Source: Betaproteobacteria bacterium
GTDB lineage: Bacteria > Pseudomonadota > Gammaproteobacteria > Burkholderiales > Burkholderiaceae_C
Length of the DNA stretch: 64,000 nt
Assembly (NCBI GenBank): GCA_016716535.1
Contig: JADJWD010000005.1
Coordinates: forward strand, 496,001-560,000
Direction of reading: 5' to 3'
The position numbers and the translations under genes are program-made. Below, piece by piece: positions 63,225 through 64,000 of the stretch. The notes under the pieces were generated by a model. That model had not been told where the DNA came from, ran no database searches, and saw nothing but the letters and a program-made list of their open reading frames with translations. Numbering within the stretch: the stretch's first letter is position 1; each line of letters opens with the position of its first letter.

Positions 63225-63270
63225 CCCTTCGACAGGCTCAGGGCGGCTTCGACAAGCTCAGCCCGAACGG
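63225..63270. repeat. Two dispersed repeat copies in a row
   Basis: CCTTCGACAGGCTCAGGGC (from 63226) and CTTCGACAAGCTCAGCCCGA (from 63247) lie head to tail, matching the elements at 11940 and 57680. They occupy the gap between convergent genes. Confidence 0.8.
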
Positions 63271-63279
63271 TTCTTGGCG

Positions 63280-64000
63280 TCAGCGCGGCGGCGGCGCCGC
63301 CTGCCGCGCCTCGTCGAGCAGCGCACGCAGGTGCTGCACCGGTATCGCGTAGGTGATGCCGGTTGGCGCCGACAGCGCCGTCTCGCGGCTGCCGCGCACG
63401 AGCACCATGTTGACGACGCCGATCACCTCGCCGGTGTCGGCGTCGAGCACCGGCCCGCCGCTGTTGCCGGGGTAGGCAGTGGCGTCGAGTTGCAGCACCT
63501 CGAAGTTGCCGGCGCGCAGCCGCGCCAGCGCGCGTGGGTCGAGCTGCGCGGCGGTGGGCGCCGGCAATGCCACGGTGGTGACCGACGCGACGATGCCGCG
63601 GTGCGTGACCGGCGAGAAGCCGAGCGCGCCGCCGATCGGGTAGCCCATCAGCGCGATCGTCTTGCCTTCTTCCGCACGCCGCGCGCCGGCCAGCGCCAGC
63701 GGCGGCAGCGCCGGGCCATCCAGGCGCAGCAGCGCCACGTCGTGCGCGCGGTCGGTGGACACGAGCGTCGCGAAGCGCACGTCGCCGGCCTCGCGCCCGG
63801 GCGCCGCGTTCTGCGCCAGCACGGCCAGGCGCGCACCGGGCTCGATCTCATTCGGCAGCACGTGCGCATTGGTCGCGACGTGGTGGCCGTCGCCGACGAC
63901 AAAACCGCTGCCGCGAAAGCCGAAGCGCGGCGTCGCTGTCGGGCTGTAGGTGCCGACCGGCAGCACCGAAGGCCGCGCGCGCGCGACGACGGCGCGTAGA
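63280..64000 (-). CDS. Trypsin-like serine protease, 5' end cut by the window
   Basis: The minus-strand frame is open to the right edge, so the start lies outside; the visible part is about 239 residues. The catalytic triad is present: His in VATNAHVLPNE, Asp in AHDVALLRLDG, Ser in AYPGNSGGPVLD. The opening LRAVVARARPSVLPVGTY resembles HtrA-like chymotrypsin folds. No PDZ domain follows; the chain ends soon after the protease domain. It is probably a periplasmic or secreted protease. An internal GTG at 63966 is unlikely to be the true start. Confidence 0.85.
   Translation of the reverse strand, partial: LRAVVARARPSVLPVGTYSPTATPRFGFRGSGFVVGDGHHVATNAHVLPNEIEPGARLAVLAQNAAPGREAGDVRFATLVSTDRAHDVALLRLDGPALPPLALAGARRAEEGKTIALMGYPIGGALGFSPVTHRGIVASVTTVALPAPTAAQLDPRALARLRAGNFEVLQLDATAYPGNSGGPVLDADTGEVIGVVNMVLVRGSRETALSAPTGITYAIPVQHLRALLDEARQAAPPPR

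Overview
The window is GC-rich chromosomal DNA of a betaproteobacterium. The order petA-petB-petC-sspA-sspB-tRNA-Thr, a DUF3683 FAD/Fe-S oxidoreductase, a DciA-like protein, a DUF1631 protein, a PEP-CTERM protein and a dispersed CTTCGACAGGCTCAGCCCGA repeat all fit Burkholderiales, probably the Rubrivivax/Leptothrix/Ideonella side. That placement is an inference from gene content, not from a marker-gene tree. No rRNA, phage, transposase or CRISPR was seen. One tRNA gene is present.

Left third (1-21 kb): a truncated NUDIX gene coupled to a HAD phosphatase, a DUF4143 ATPase with a palindrome at its start, a decayed stretch (2664-3411), the 1334-residue DUF3683 protein, the complete glycerol-3-phosphate/glycerophosphodiester operon ugpB-A-E-C-Q, a lipoprotein zinc metalloprotease, an MFS transporter with argJ, a small lipoprotein and a secreted subtilase. 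A perfect bidirectional terminator separates the subtilase from secA.

Middle (21-49 kb): secA, two M23 peptidases, an exported isoaspartyl methyltransferase-like protein with a membrane spermidine-synthase-like protein and a Tat-type hydrolase, a DciA-like protein, tRNA-Thr, sspBA, the cytochrome bc1 operon, mscL, a DUF1631 protein, pdxA, a Nif3-like protein, an HtrA-type protease, lpxC, and a four-gene Mla/Pqi-type lipid transporter split by an antisense VOC gene.

Right part (49-57 kb) is the most notable section: a selenoneine locus. It holds egtD (hercynine), an EgtB/SenA-type synthase, a SenB-type selenosugar synthase and a Cys-type selenophosphate synthetase (SenC/SelD). SenB, SenC and an M16 metallopeptidase overlap by 4 bases each and so look translationally coupled. 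Divergent from egtD lies an ATP-grasp gene preceded by a 40-codon open frame with a good ribosome binding site. In the assumed route, EgtD makes hercynine from histidine, SenC makes selenophosphate, SenB makes a selenosugar, and SenA joins the selenosugar to hercynine.

The end (57-64 kb) carries a LuxR-type regulator and an overlapping four-gene unit: PEP-CTERM protein, PgaD-like protein, PgaC-like synthase and TPR/beta-barrel protein. It looks like a PNAG-type exopolysaccharide system without a PgaB deacetylase. A sugar-nucleotide epimerase and a truncated trypsin-like protease follow.
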